Positions 34,561-44,260 of a DNA stretch of 64,000 nucleotides are shown here, in pieces. The position numbers were made by a program, and so were the translations under genes. The notes beneath the pieces are model-generated. The model did not search any database. It was not told where the DNA came from and saw nothing but the letters and a program-made list of their open reading frames with translations. Each line of letters begins with the position of its first letter. Position 1 is the first letter of the stretch. The stretch comes from Sphingobacteriaceae bacterium (GTDB lineage Bacteria > Bacteroidota > Bacteroidia > B-17B0 > Aurantibacillaceae). Location: NCBI GenBank assembly GCA_002319075.1, contig NVQB01000001.1, forward strand, positions 1,426,001 through 1,490,000. The letters run 5' to 3'.

Positions 34561-37500
34561 AAAATTAGATGATAATTGCAGGTTAGCCCTTCACAAACAG
34601 TACTAGCCGATGCTGACAGTGATGGGGTTGGATTAATCGTGAGTAATTTATTTACCGAAGCTGTACAACTGTTTGCAGCAGTAACTTTTAAAATATAATT
34701 ACCACTCTGCGATGGAAGAACATGGTAGAGAGAAACAGAACTTAGTGTAGAGGTAAATCCTGAAGGTCCGGTCCAGTTATAAAGAGAGTGTGTGTTGACT
34801 GGAGAAAATACCAGCGAATCATCCTGGCACACCGGCGAATTACTTGTAAAGCTAACCGTTGGAACAGGTTTTACAGTAACATCCCCAACCGCACTGGAGG
34901 TGCAACCTGCAGTGGCGCCAACAACAGTATACTGTGTAGTAGAAGGTGGACTTATCACTAATGGATTAGCCTGAGAACCAGTATTCCACGAATAAGTTGT
35001 AGCACCAGAAGCTAATAAAGTTCCATTAGCCAATGGACATATTTGTACACTCGTGACGTTGATAATTGGGTTAACAACAAACTTTCCACTGACAGTTTTG
35101 GTAGATATACAATTGTTTGCATCTGTACTTGTAACGGTATAAACGTAAATAGAGGGAGAACTTTCGGTAACTGTCTGTGTGGATGATGAAGAGCCACTGG
35201 TCCAGGTGTAAGTATAACCAGGCGTACCTCCACTATTTAAAGCAGTAAAGGTAATGCTTCCGCCTATACATACCGAAGAAGAACTCGCGGCAATATTTAA
35301 AGTAAAAGCGGCAGGTTGCGTGACAAGAAAAGTATTCGTCACACTGCAGTACGTAAGATTGTCAATCACATAGATAGTATTAACTCCTGCAGCAAGTGAA
35401 GTAGGGCCAGGTACCGTCACTGTGCCATTGGCATCCGTCCAAAAATAACTCTGACTGCCCGAGCCTCCTGAAAGAGCTATAGAAGCGGTACCTGTAGTTG
35501 CTCCATGACACAGCAGACTATTTGTTGCAGAAACCGTACCTGTTAATGGGATTAAAGGATTAAAGGTAGTAGTGGGAGCGAAAGTACAATTTGTGCCCGC
35601 ATCAAAAACACTTACCGTATAAACACCCGGATAAAGATTTGAAGCCACCGATGCAATCTGTGATGTTGGGGTCCACGAAAAAGAAAAAGGTCCTGGTGTG
35701 CCGGAAGCAGTTACCGTGGCAGATCCAAGACTTCCACATGTAATGGTGGATGTATTAAATGATAATGTCGGAACAGGTTTAATGGTCACCGTTTGTGAAG
35801 CAGAGGCTGTGCAGCCAAGTACTGAAGTTCCAATTACGGTATACTCTGTAATTGTTGTTGGAGAGACTGTATAAGTGCTTCCGGTAAGAGCCCCCGGATA
35901 CCATGTGTACGTATTTGCTCCAGTAACGCTAAGTGTTTCAGTAGCTCCAAAACAAATGGCTGTGCTGAGTGAACTAAGTGTAAAAGTGGAAATAAAATCA
36001 ACGGATAGTGTAGTTGTGGCTGAGCAATTATTTGCATCGGTAACCGTAACTGTATAAATATATGTGCCACTCGAATTTTCATGTACAACGTTGGTAGCAG
36101 TGGCCGGGCCTCCTGTCCAGTTAAAAGTAAAAGTACCGGTACCACCCGTTGCACCCGCTATTAATGTAACACTTTGGCCCGGACAGGAAGTAGGAGAACC
36201 CGCACTAACGGTTACCACAATAACAGAAGGCACAGTAACTTGAGCGACTGCGTTAGCCGTACAAGAATTTAAGGAAGTTCCTACCACCGTATAATTTGTT
36301 GTTGTCGTTGGCGAGGCCGCTACGAGGGAGCCTGTTAAATTCCCGGGCTGCCAGGTGTATGTATCGGCTCCGTTGGCAGTGAATGACAAAGATGCTCCGT
36401 TACATAACGCGGGTGGCTTTAGCACAGAGATAGTTGGAGTGCTCGATACAAAGGCGGTGTAAATCGCCAGTTCTACACAACTATTTGTATTTTTTCCAGC
36501 CAATGTAAAAGTTGTAACTCCTATAGACGAAACCAACATCGTTGAAGTGGTAGATCCACCCGGCAACCATGTATAATTTGTAGCCCCAGTAGCCGTAAGT
36601 GTAGCAGAACCACCACTGCAAAGTACAGGCGGAGAAGAAGATATACTCACAGTCGGCTGAACCAGGGTGCTTACAGCGAGTGTGGAAGTATTCAAAGCTC
36701 CACAGGTACTTGAAGCCGCAACACTAATTGTACCTGCACTTCCGCCTGCATATACACTGATAGTATTTGTACTTGAGGTTCCGAACCACCCTCCAGGTAA
36801 ACTCCAGGTATAACTGGCATTGGAAACAGGTGACACACTGTAAATATTAGTTGTGTAGGGACAGACCAAGGTGCTTCCCGCAACAGGCATCTGACAGGGA
36901 GTGATAGTATATAATTGCAAAACTTCCGCCTGAGATATAGCGCGATCGTACAGGTAAAAATCATCCAGTACTCCATTAAAATATCTCACTGCTGAAGTCG
37001 CGCCACGTCCTATAGTAATCGGATAAGTTGTACCAGTATTGATACTTGCATTAACACCCCCGACACTGCAGGAAATACCTGTTTGTAGCACCCCATCAAT
37101 GTAAAAAGCAACATTGCTATAAGATGTACTTGCTGTGGCATTCATTACTGCGACTATATGATGCCAGGCACCGTTTTCAAGACAAACATTTCCGCGAATC
37201 AGAGCCTGATTGGACACATCAAGTCCAACCCCAGGTCCGCAATAATTCCAGACAATCTGATATGTATCTCCGGCACCCGTTGCAGTGCCGTAATCAAAAG
37301 CCACTACTGCATTGGTTGAACTGCCGGATATGGTGTTTGATGTTTTTGCCCAAAACGATAGCGACCTCGATAATGTACCGGTAGGCCCGGTGCTTAGCAT
37401 CTGTATATAATCGGATGACCCATTAAAGTTATATGCCGCATTGGGAACTCCACATCTGTCGGGAACCAAAGAAGCGCCTGTAACGGTTCCATGATTCGCG

Positions 37501-37622
37501 CTGCCAGAAATATCGTTGGCGCTTCCGGAAAATGGCCATGCTCCAATAAGTCCATTGGTTGGAATTTGTGTGTAACCAAAGAAAGGGAGAAGAATGAGGG
37601 CAAGAAAAAGTAAACGGCTCAT
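34557..37622 (-). CDS. 5' part of a giant secreted LamG/Ig-repeat protein (ends at frameshift)
   Basis: 1021 residues from the ATG at 37622; a TTG at 37643 would add a hydrophilic extension before the signal peptide, so the ATG is preferred. The signal peptide (MSRLLFLALILLPFFGYTQ) is followed by a LamG/concanavalin-like lectin domain (~20-240; GLIGAWPFSGSANDISG, GAWHHIVAVMN, FNGVLDDFYLYDRAIS) and ~10 Ig/PKD-like repeats with C-x-G and YTW motifs. It ends abruptly in CEGLTCNYHLIL. One extra G in the run read from 34589-34587 would give CEGANLQLSSN and continue into the next ORF and its type B sorting domain. It probably forms a surface adhesin if expressed full length. Confidence 0.8.
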   Translation of the reverse strand: MSRLLFLALILLPFFGYTQIPTNGLIGAWPFSGSANDISGSANHGTVTGASLVPDRCGVPNAAYNFNGSSDYIQMLSTGPTGTLSRSLSFWAKTSNTISGSSTNAVVAFDYGTATGAGDTYQIVWNYCGPGVGLDVSNQALIRGNVCLENGAWHHIVAVMNATASTSYSNVAFYIDGVLQTGISCSVGGVNASINTGTTYPITIGRGATSAVRYFNGVLDDFYLYDRAISQAEVLQLYTITPCQMPVAGSTLVCPYTTNIYSVSPVSNASYTWSLPGGWFGTSSTNTISVYAGGSAGTISVAASSTCGALNTSTLAVSTLVQPTVSISSSPPVLCSGGSATLTATGATNYTWLPGGSTTSTMLVSSIGVTTFTLAGKNTNSCVELAIYTAFVSSTPTISVLKPPALCNGASLSFTANGADTYTWQPGNLTGSLVAASPTTTTNYTVVGTSLNSCTANAVAQVTVPSVIVVTVSAGSPTSCPGQSVTLIAGATGGTGTFTFNWTGGPATATNVVHENSSGTYIYTVTVTDANNCSATTTLSVDFISTFTLSSLSTAICFGATETLSVTGANTYTWYPGALTGSTYTVSPTTITEYTVIGTSVLGCTASASQTVTIKPVPTLSFNTSTITCGSLGSATVTASGTPGPFSFSWTPTSQIASVASNLYPGVYTVSVFDAGTNCTFAPTTTFNPLIPLTGTVSATNSLLCHGATTGTASIALSGGSGSQSYFWTDANGTVTVPGPTSLAAGVNTIYVIDNLTYCSVTNTFLVTQPAAFTLNIAASSSSVCIGGSITFTALNSGGTPGYTYTWTSGSSSSTQTVTESSPSIYVYTVTSTDANNCISTKTVSGKFVVNPIINVTSVQICPLANGTLLASGATTYSWNTGSQANPLVISPPSTTQYTVVGATAGCTSSAVGDVTVKPVPTVSFTSNSPVCQDDSLVFSPVNTHSLYNWTGPSGFTSTLSSVSLYHVLPSQSGNYILKVTAANSCTASVNKLLTINPTPSLSASASTVCEGLTCNYHLIL

Positions 37623-37753
37623 CTGGGTTTGTGTGTCAAGCAAAAATACAAAAAAAGACTGATTTTATCCTAATGAACATGCGCTGGAAAATATGTCGGG
37701 TGGAAATAAACGTTATAAATTTCTAATGAGCCTAAAGAAGTCTTGAAGCATCC

Positions 37754-38905
37754 CTAATCGTTCATATTTTCTCTGAAAAACTTATTCTTCAACCAAAGTT
37801 TTTCATCTATACTGATATAAAATCCATAAGAATATTCCAACTGATAATCGCGGAAATCATAATAAGGTTCAACACGTAAAGTCACATTAACTCCTCTGGC
37901 TAACGATACTTTTTTTGTGAAGCGTGCGATTAATAGTTCTCGTATCCTTTCTTTATAATACCAACTGTAAGCTACGGCTCTTGATTTGCTTGAATACAAA
38001 TCGCCACCTAATTCATTTTCGTAAGCTTCACCATACCAATAAGAAAACTGTACATCTGTTTGATATGCCCCTTTAAATCCAATGTTTCCAAAGAAGCCGT
38101 CGCCCCAAGTATGCCTGCTAATTGATCCTGAATAATAATTATTTGACCGCAACACATAGCGTGCATCCACATAGAAATTCTTTATCCATTTGCTCTGTGT
38201 TCTTCTATTTAAAACAATTCCTGCCGCGTAATTAAAGTCTGTATGCGACCCTGATGCAATAGTATCGATCTGCCCCCCTTTATGAATAATAACAGCCTGG
38301 AAGGGAAGTCGAAAATCCCAGTTGCCTCGTGTAATCTTTACAATATTTGCATTCAGGCCAGACATGATTTTCTCCTGAGTTCCACTTCCCTTATAGGTCA
38401 TGTTGAGCCAGTCAATCCACACATCAAAGTCAAAATGTTTTTTATTTAATGTAAACTGCGCTCCATTTTCAAGACGATTACTGAACACTCTTTCAAAATT
38501 ATAAAGCGGCTCAATAAGTTGATGATTCAAACTTCCATCCAAATTACCGAAAACCATTTTAAAATCATTCTTATAATACCGCAGAGAAAATGTTGGAAGA
38601 ACCTGGGTAAATTTATTATTTCCGAAATCCTTATTTAAAAAAACCCCGCCTTCAATACTTAAATTTTTTGTAATCTGGTAGCCGAGTTGTGGGTTGAATT
38701 GATACCCAAAAAGAGTAAAGCCATCAAACATCACGTTGGTGTATTCATTATTCTTTAAGAAACAAAGATTTTGAATCTTTACATAAAGTTGATTTTCATG
38801 ACTGGTATCAATCTTTGAATTAAAAAACAAAGAAGAATTATCCAGCTGCGAGTACGCCGGAAATAAAAACAGAGCCAGGAAAAAACTAAGAACTAAACGT
38901 TTCAC
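37754..38905 (-). CDS. Outer-membrane beta-barrel-like protein, function unknown
   Basis: 383 residues from a GTG start. A signal peptide (RLVLSFFLALFLFPAYSQ) is followed by regularly alternating aromatic/polar strands (YTNVMFDGFTLFGYQF, FDFDVWIDWLNMTY, KNFYVDARYVLR, VTLRVEPYYDFRDY), as expected of a transmembrane beta barrel. There is no T9SS tail and no TonB box. The family is not recognised. It lies downstream of ftsZ, which has its own terminator at 38979-39005, so it is probably transcribed separately. Confidence 0.6.
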   Translation of the reverse strand: MKRLVLSFFLALFLFPAYSQLDNSSLFFNSKIDTSHENQLYVKIQNLCFLKNNEYTNVMFDGFTLFGYQFNPQLGYQITKNLSIEGGVFLNKDFGNNKFTQVLPTFSLRYYKNDFKMVFGNLDGSLNHQLIEPLYNFERVFSNRLENGAQFTLNKKHFDFDVWIDWLNMTYKGSGTQEKIMSGLNANIVKITRGNWDFRLPFQAVIIHKGGQIDTIASGSHTDFNYAAGIVLNRRTQSKWIKNFYVDARYVLRSNNYYSGSISRHTWGDGFFGNIGFKGAYQTDVQFSYWYGEAYENELGGDLYSSKSRAVAYSWYYKERIRELLIARFTKKVSLARGVNVTLRVEPYYDFRDYQLEYSYGFYISIDEKLWLKNKFFRENMND

Positions 38906-38978
38906 AATTAAATTATAATCTTATAAACTTAAGGATATTTCTTTGAATACGCTTAGTGGCAGCGATTTTTATAAATAA

Positions 38979-39005
38979 AAAAGGAAACCGTTTTGGTTTC
39001 CTTTT
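38979..39005 (-). terminator. Terminator of the dcw cluster, after ftsZ
   Basis: AAAAGGAAACC and GGTTTCCTTTT form a perfect 11-bp stem with a 5-base loop. Read on the minus strand it is followed by TTTATTTAT, four bases beyond the ftsZ stop at 39010. Confidence 0.85.
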
Positions 39006-39009
39006 AATA

Positions 39010-40590
39010 TTAATCTACATTATCATGTAGAAAAGAATTGTTTGGTCGGATCTCAATTTTTTTATCGTCCCCTTCACTTAAAGTGTAGCGTGAAACGCTT
39101 GACTCAGTACTCGGCGTTTTATTTTCGAGAACAATATTTTTACGTTCGAAAGCTGTTTGTTTTTCCAAAGCAGCAAGTCCCTCCGGACTTTTCATTTTCA
39201 AAGTAATGTCCTTCAGCTTACGAATACGTTCCTGCGCTAATTTTATTTGTTCCTCCCTGTTAGTACCTTCCAGATTTGCAGGTGAAATATCATGTTTTAC
39301 TTCATTAAACGTAGGTTTAACCTCTTCGTCTTTGATGGTGTTAAAAGTAAATTCAACTATCGGAAGAGTCGTTTCGTTAGATTCAGTCACATTTGTTTCC
39401 TGCGAAGGAGTAGTAGTAGTGGCTGGCTTTATAGTGGCTGGTTGGTCTACCTGGTGCATCGGAGAAATAACAGCTTCCGGCTCCTTTTCTATTTTAGTAA
39501 AAACAAAAGGCTCGCTTTTTTGAATCTCATCAATGATGTTGGTTTGTTTAGGTTCCTGAACAGGAACTTCTTTCTCATCCAATTTCACAATTTTACGTTC
39601 TTTAAACGTAGGAGCTTCAAAGCCGCTGTTTTTTGATTTGAATCCAGTTGCGATGATAGTAACACTTACATTATCTCCTAAAGACGCATCGGTTCCGTAA
39701 CCTGTAATTAACTCTGCAGTTCCGCCGGCCGCTTCCTGGATAAAATCGGTAATGTCACCAAATTCATCCATATCAATATCATCACTTCCGCTCATGATAT
39801 TTAACAATACGTGACGGGCGCCGCTGATATCGTTATCATTTAATAAAGGAGAATTTAAAGCTTGCTCAACAGCTTTGATAGCGCGCTTTTCACCGCTTGC
39901 AACAGCAGAACCCATTATTGCAACTCCACTGTCCTTCATAACAGTTTTCACGTCATTAAAGTCAACGTTGATATGCATGTGAAGACTGATGATCTCTGCA
40001 ATACTTTTTGCTGCGCCTGTCAATACATCATCTGCGTGCTCAAATGCTTCGCTCATTTTAAGGTTACCATAGATCTCGCGTAATTTATCGTTTCCGATAA
40101 CCAATAAAGTATCTACGTACTTCTTCATTTCTTCCAGACCTGCTTCAGCCTGTGCGCGGCGTTTTTTACCTTCAAAGGTAAATGGAATCGTAATAATACC
40201 AACCGTTAGTATGCCCATTTCACGAGCTATACTGGCAATCACCGGCGCAGCGCCAGTTCCGGTACCACCACCCAAACCGGCAGTAATAAATACCATCTGC
40301 GTGTCGTCGTCGAGAAAACTTTTGATTTCGTCGATTGACTCTAAAGCCGCATCGCGACCTACATCTGGTATTGAACCTGCACCCAAACCTTTGGTAGATT
40401 TGATGCCTAATTGAATTTTATTTTTTACCGGACTTTTTTCCAAAGCCTGTTTATCCGTATTACAGATGATGAAATCCACACCTTTAATTCCTAAGCGAAA
40501 CATGTGGTTAACGGCATTGCTCCCGCCGCCGCCTACACCAATCACCTTAATGATTGATTTTTCTTCCTGTGGTAATTCAAATTGCATCAT
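39010..40590 (-). CDS. ftsZ: Cell division protein FtsZ
   Basis: 526 residues. The tubulin-like GTPase domain (1-~320) has the signature GGGTGTG at 107-113 and the T7 catalytic loop NVDFNDVKTVM. A long ~190-residue acidic, Thr/Pro-rich linker follows, as is usual in Bacteroidota, ending in the conserved tail RPNNSFLHDNVD that should bind FtsA and other partners. FtsZ polymerises at midcell to set the division plane. It is the last gene of the dcw cluster, 110 bp after ftsA; the gap contains a hairpin (40660-40705) that could modulate its expression. Start ATG-ATG at 40590. Confidence 0.97.
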   Translation of the reverse strand: MMQFELPQEEKSIIKVIGVGGGGSNAVNHMFRLGIKGVDFIICNTDKQALEKSPVKNKIQLGIKSTKGLGAGSIPDVGRDAALESIDEIKSFLDDDTQMVFITAGLGGGTGTGAAPVIASIAREMGILTVGIITIPFTFEGKKRRAQAEAGLEEMKKYVDTLLVIGNDKLREIYGNLKMSEAFEHADDVLTGAAKSIAEIISLHMHINVDFNDVKTVMKDSGVAIMGSAVASGEKRAIKAVEQALNSPLLNDNDISGARHVLLNIMSGSDDIDMDEFGDITDFIQEAAGGTAELITGYGTDASLGDNVSVTIIATGFKSKNSGFEAPTFKERKIVKLDEKEVPVQEPKQTNIIDEIQKSEPFVFTKIEKEPEAVISPMHQVDQPATIKPATTTTPSQETNVTESNETTLPIVEFTFNTIKDEEVKPTFNEVKHDISPANLEGTNREEQIKLAQERIRKLKDITLKMKSPEGLAALEKQTAFERKNIVLENKTPSTESSVSRYTLSEGDDKKIEIRPNNSFLHDNVD

Positions 40591-40659
40591 GATCTTCGTA
40601 TTAATTATTATTACTTATTTCGTGTTATTTATTTCGAGTTCTATATTCTTTATTCGGTT

Positions 40660-40705
40660 AATAGTGGAGTGTCCCGCTAGCTAACGGAAGCTCTGACTCA
40701 CTATT
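40660..40705 (-). other. Hairpin between ftsA and ftsZ
   Basis: AATAGTG-G-AGT and ACT-CACTATT can pair as a ~10-bp stem with one bulge, overlapping the ftsA stop codon (40701-40703), and a CCG/CGG pair lies inside. No T-run follows, so it may be a processing or attenuation structure rather than a terminator. Confidence 0.4.
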
Positions 40706-42059
40706 CAATATCGTCGCTCATCCAGTCTTTTGTACGCTCTATCAGACTTGTAAAAAAGCTTCCAACTTTTTTTTGTGAATGGCCAACAACTTTTTTACTT
40801 TCCTTTTTCTTTTCCGTGGCATTTTCAACTTCCACTTCTACCTCCAGTTTCATAAGATTTACACCGCGTTTTGAATCGCGTTCGTATTTCTCAATTCCTT
40901 TCATCACCAAACCAACGCCTGTTGCATACAAAGGGTTTTTCATTTCGTCATCGTTGCCGGCAAGATGTTCATTCGGTGTTCCAATGCGGCAATCCATCCC
41001 TGTGGTTAACATCACCAGTTGGGGTAAATGTTTTAACATAGCGCCCCCACCTGTAACAACAATGCCTGCGGCAAGTTTACGCTCATATCCACTGCTTTTA
41101 ATTTCAAACAAAACAAACTCCAGAATTTCTTCCATACGTGCCTGGATGATCTGCGCTAAAAATTTTACAGAAATTTCTTTATGCGGACGCCCACGTAAAC
41201 CCGGAATAGAAATAATTTCATTTTCCTGGTTTTCCTGAGATAATGCTGATCCGAATTTTATTTTTAATTGTTCAGCTTGTGTTCTAATAATTCCACAACC
41301 TTCTTTAATATCATCCGTAATAATATTTCCACCAAAAGGAATTACTGCAGTATGACGAATAATGCCGTCGTAAAAAATAGCCACGTCTGTTGTTCCTCCA
41401 CCTATATCCACCAAAACAACACCTGCCTCTTTTTCTTCATCGCTCAATACCGCATCTGCACTGGCCAATGGCTCAAGGTGCAAATCAACAGTTTGTAATC
41501 CTGCACGATCTACACATTTAAAAATATTTTTTACTGCGCTAACTTGTCCGGTGATAATGTGAAAATTACCTTCCAAACGTATGCCAGCATGACCGATGGG
41601 ATTTTTAATTCCTGATTCACTGTCGATAATATACTCTTGTGGAATTACGTGAATAATTTCCTCACCCGGACTCATTACCAGGCGATGCATGTTATCAATA
41701 AGGTTATCAATATCTCTCTGATTAACCTCATCATCTAAACTCTGACGCGTGATCATACCACGGTGCTGCATACTTTTAATATGCTGACCTGCGATTCCCA
41801 CAATCACTTCCCCAATATCTACGTTCGCTTTATCAGCAGCAATGGCTACTGCAGTTTTAATAGATGCTACCGTTTGTTCAATATTTACAACCACACCACG
41901 GTTAACCCCAAGGGATTCAGCTTTGCCAATACCAAGTATCTCCACCTTTCCAAACTCATTTCTGCGACCAACAATTGCAGCGATTTTTGTGGTTCCAAGA
42001 TCTAGTCCAACAACCAGCTCAGAGGCGAGGTTCGGGTTTGGGGTCGTTTTCTTTTCCAT
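40701..42059 (-). CDS. ftsA: Cell division protein FtsA
   Basis: 452 residues. Actin-like ATPase that tethers FtsZ to the membrane. Phosphate loops VVGLDLGTTKIAAIVG (near 16) and VVLVDIGGGTTDVAIF (near 210) and the adenosine motif GIVVTGGGAMLKHL (near 335) are present, with the SHS2/1C insert between. The C-terminus (VGSFFTSLIERTKDWMSDDIE) is an amphipathic helix suited to membrane binding. It is four bases downstream of ftsQ in the dcw cluster. Confidence 0.95.
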   Translation of the reverse strand: MEKKTTPNPNLASELVVGLDLGTTKIAAIVGRRNEFGKVEILGIGKAESLGVNRGVVVNIEQTVASIKTAVAIAADKANVDIGEVIVGIAGQHIKSMQHRGMITRQSLDDEVNQRDIDNLIDNMHRLVMSPGEEIIHVIPQEYIIDSESGIKNPIGHAGIRLEGNFHIITGQVSAVKNIFKCVDRAGLQTVDLHLEPLASADAVLSDEEKEAGVVLVDIGGGTTDVAIFYDGIIRHTAVIPFGGNIITDDIKEGCGIIRTQAEQLKIKFGSALSQENQENEIISIPGLRGRPHKEISVKFLAQIIQARMEEILEFVLFEIKSSGYERKLAAGIVVTGGGAMLKHLPQLVMLTTGMDCRIGTPNEHLAGNDDEMKNPLYATGVGLVMKGIEKYERDSKRGVNLMKLEVEVEVENATEKKKESKKVVGHSQKKVGSFFTSLIERTKDWMSDDIE

Positions 42060-42063
42060 ATTA

Positions 42064-42876
42064 TTATTTTTTGGTGCATACCACCAGGTTTTTATATTTT
42101 AAATTGATAGTAGAATATTTTGTCCAGCTATCTGATTTACTTAATCCTTCTGTATAAAACAGTTTCAGTTTATTAAATTTTTCAGCAATGTTGTTTGCAT
42201 CGCCAAAAATAATTTTATGATTACCAATTGCAGGAAACAATTCCAATTCCTTTTCCCCATTCACGTATATCTGGTGAATGAGTTGAGTAAGAACAGAATC
42301 GGCGGTTATATAATTTGAAACGTCCAAAATATCGTCGAGCAAACTTACTTCCTTAAACAGTTTATTTTTTTTTATCTGATCCACCGAAAACTCGTAACGT
42401 CTTGCATAAGGCTCAATAATCTCGCCACTGGCAACAATTACACGGGCTGAATAATTCTGGTTTAATGGCATGAGCTTATTTTGCGAGTCGATATAATAAC
42501 TTTCTCCGGTTTTATTTATAATGCGCAATACTGGAGTTCGTTGCAAAATTTCTACTTTTATTTCTCCATTCATATCGGCAGAAACTTCCGCATTTTCAAT
42601 CGCCGGATGGGAATTCAAAGCTTTTTCCAAAGCAGGAATGTCGATATCCTCATACCTGCTGGAAAGCAAAGAATCATTTCGCTCTTTAAAAAAAGTCTTA
42701 ACATCGTCTTCACTCAGAAAAAGATTTTCATCATTGTTTTGAATGTTGATGTTCAGGCTGCTTGCAATAATATTTCTCTCACTTTTAGAAATAAAGGCAA
42801 GAGAGCTTGTCAGACCTGCAATAGCAGTAATCCAAAGAACGGCAACAAAAACTTTTCTATAATTTATTTTTTTCAA
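42064..42876 (-). CDS. ftsQ: Cell division protein FtsQ
   Basis: 270 residues from a TTG start (no ATG nearby). A short basic cytoplasmic N-terminus (KKINYRK) is followed by one membrane segment (VFVAVLWITAIAGLTSSLAFI) and a periplasmic domain with a POTRA-like beginning (LNINIQNNDENLFLSEDDV) and a C-terminal beta region. The sequence is weakly conserved, as is normal for FtsQ; the assignment relies on topology and on its place between murC (one-base gap) and ftsA. FtsQ bridges early and late divisome proteins. Confidence 0.85.
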   Translation of the reverse strand: MKKINYRKVFVAVLWITAIAGLTSSLAFISKSERNIIASSLNINIQNNDENLFLSEDDVKTFFKERNDSLLSSRYEDIDIPALEKALNSHPAIENAEVSADMNGEIKVEILQRTPVLRIINKTGESYYIDSQNKLMPLNQNYSARVIVASGEIIEPYARRYEFSVDQIKKNKLFKEVSLLDDILDVSNYITADSVLTQLIHQIYVNGEKELELFPAIGNHKIIFGDANNIAEKFNKLKLFYTEGLSKSDSWTKYSTINLKYKNLVVCTKK

Positions 42877-42877
42877 T

Positions 42878-44260
42878 TTACTTTTTCAATACTTCTTCAA
42901 TCGGACCAATCAAGGAATCAATATCTCCCGCCCCCATCGTTACAATCACTTCCTTTTGATTTTTCGTTATCTCTTCCAGCACACCTGCTTTTGATAAGAG
43001 CTTTTTATTTTTTAGCTTCATCTTATCCAATAACCACTGTGAAGTAATTCCTTCAATGGGTTTTTCGCGGGCAGGATAAATCTCCAGTAAAATACACTCA
43101 TCCAGCATGTCCAGACTCTCAGCAAAACCGTCTGCAAAATCCCTCGTCCGGCTAAACAAGTGTGGCTGAAAAATACCGGTCACTTTTTTCTCAGGATATA
43201 GTTTTTTTACCGATCCTATTGTAGCCTTTAATTCTTCAGGATGATGCGCATAATCGTCAATGTAAACTACATTTTCACTACGCACCCTATAATCGAAACG
43301 GCGTTTCACTCCACTAAAAGAACGTAGCCCCTCTTTTATAACATCGCCTTTTATTCCTAATTGCTGTGCAATGGCAACAGCAGCTATAGAATTCTCAACA
43401 TTGTGCAAGCCCGGTAGCCCAAGCGTAACGTTGCTTATAGACTCTACCGGACTTTTTATGTCATAAAAAAACTGTGCATTCTCAATTCTTATTGATTGTG
43501 CACAATATTCGGTATCTAAATTTAGCGAGTAGATTATCCTTTTATCAGTGAGGGTCAAATCGTTATCAACATTTTTCTTAACAATTAAGATCCCATCCTT
43601 TTTCACTTGTTTTGAAAATAAAGTATAGCCTTCTCTTACATGATTTGCATCTCCGTAAATATCCAGGTGATCTGCATCTGCACTTGTAATTACAGCAATC
43701 TGGGGATGCAGGGTTAAAAATGAACGGTCGTACTCGTCTGCTTCTACAACGACATAAGCATTTTCATCATTTACATCACCAAGCAGCAAATTTGTATTAT
43801 AGTTTTTTGAGATACCTCCCATAAAAGAAAAACAATTAATACCTGCTGTTTTTAAGAGATGCGTTACTAAAGTGGTGGTAGTTGTCTTTCCATGCGTTCC
43901 GGCAATAGCGATAGTTTTAAATTGTTTTGTAATCTCTCCAAGTACCTGTGATCTTTTTAAAATAGTAAAATTATTTTCTGAAAGATAGCGATATTCGGCA
44001 TGCTCTTTTGGAACGGCCGGTGTGTAAACGATAAGAACATCGTCTTTCTTATACTTTGCGAGAAGTTCTTTTAGAGCGTCTACATTTTCGTTATAATGGC
44101 AAACTATCCCCTCCTCTTCTAAAAGTTTACAAAGCTCTGAAGCTGTTTTATCATATCCTGCGACGGCTTTTTTGTAATGATTAAAAAAACGCGCTAAGGC
44201 GCTCATACCAATGCCGCCGACCCCAAGAAAATAATAAAGTTTATAGTTCAGTATGTTCAT
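42878..44260 (-). CDS. murC: UDP-N-acetylmuramate-L-alanine ligase
   Basis: 460 residues. The N-terminal Rossmann loop [11 protein letters not shown] (13-23) is the MurC fingerprint; the ATP loop [12 protein letters not shown] is at 120-131, and the Mur ligase central and C-terminal domains follow ([25 protein letters not shown]). It adds L-alanine to UDP-MurNAc in the cytoplasm, the first step in building the peptidoglycan stem peptide. Its ATG overlaps the murG stop by four bases, so they are translationally coupled. Confidence 0.97.
   Translation of the reverse strand: MNILNYKLYYFLGVGGIGMSALARFFNHYKKAVAGYDKTASELCKLLEEEGIVCHYNENVDALKELLAKYKKDDVLIVYTPAVPKEHAEYRYLSENNFTILKRSQVLGEITKQFKTIAIAGTHGKTTTTTLVTHLLKTAGINCFSFMGGISKNYNTNLLLGDVNDENAYVVVEADEYDRSFLTLHPQIAVITSADADHLDIYGDANHVREGYTLFSKQVKKDGILIVKKNVDNDLTLTDKRIIYSLNLDTEYCAQSIRIENAQFFYDIKSPVESISNVTLGLPGLHNVENSIAAVAIAQQLGIKGDVIKEGLRSFSGVKRRFDYRVRSENVVYIDDYAHHPEELKATIGSVKKLYPEKKVTGIFQPHLFSRTRDFADGFAESLDMLDECILLEIYPAREKPIEGITSQWLLDKMKLKNKKLLSKAGVLEEITKNQKEVIVTMGAGDIDSLIGPIEEVLKK

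Noticed and set aside
37622-37643. Upstream TTG start for the giant LamG protein
   Set aside because: It would place seven hydrophilic residues before a complete signal peptide that begins at the ATG.
40816-41238. 140-codon plus-strand frame over ftsA, and similar frames over ftsZ and ftsQ
   Set aside because: These are shadows of well-conserved division genes with all motifs intact on the minus strand.
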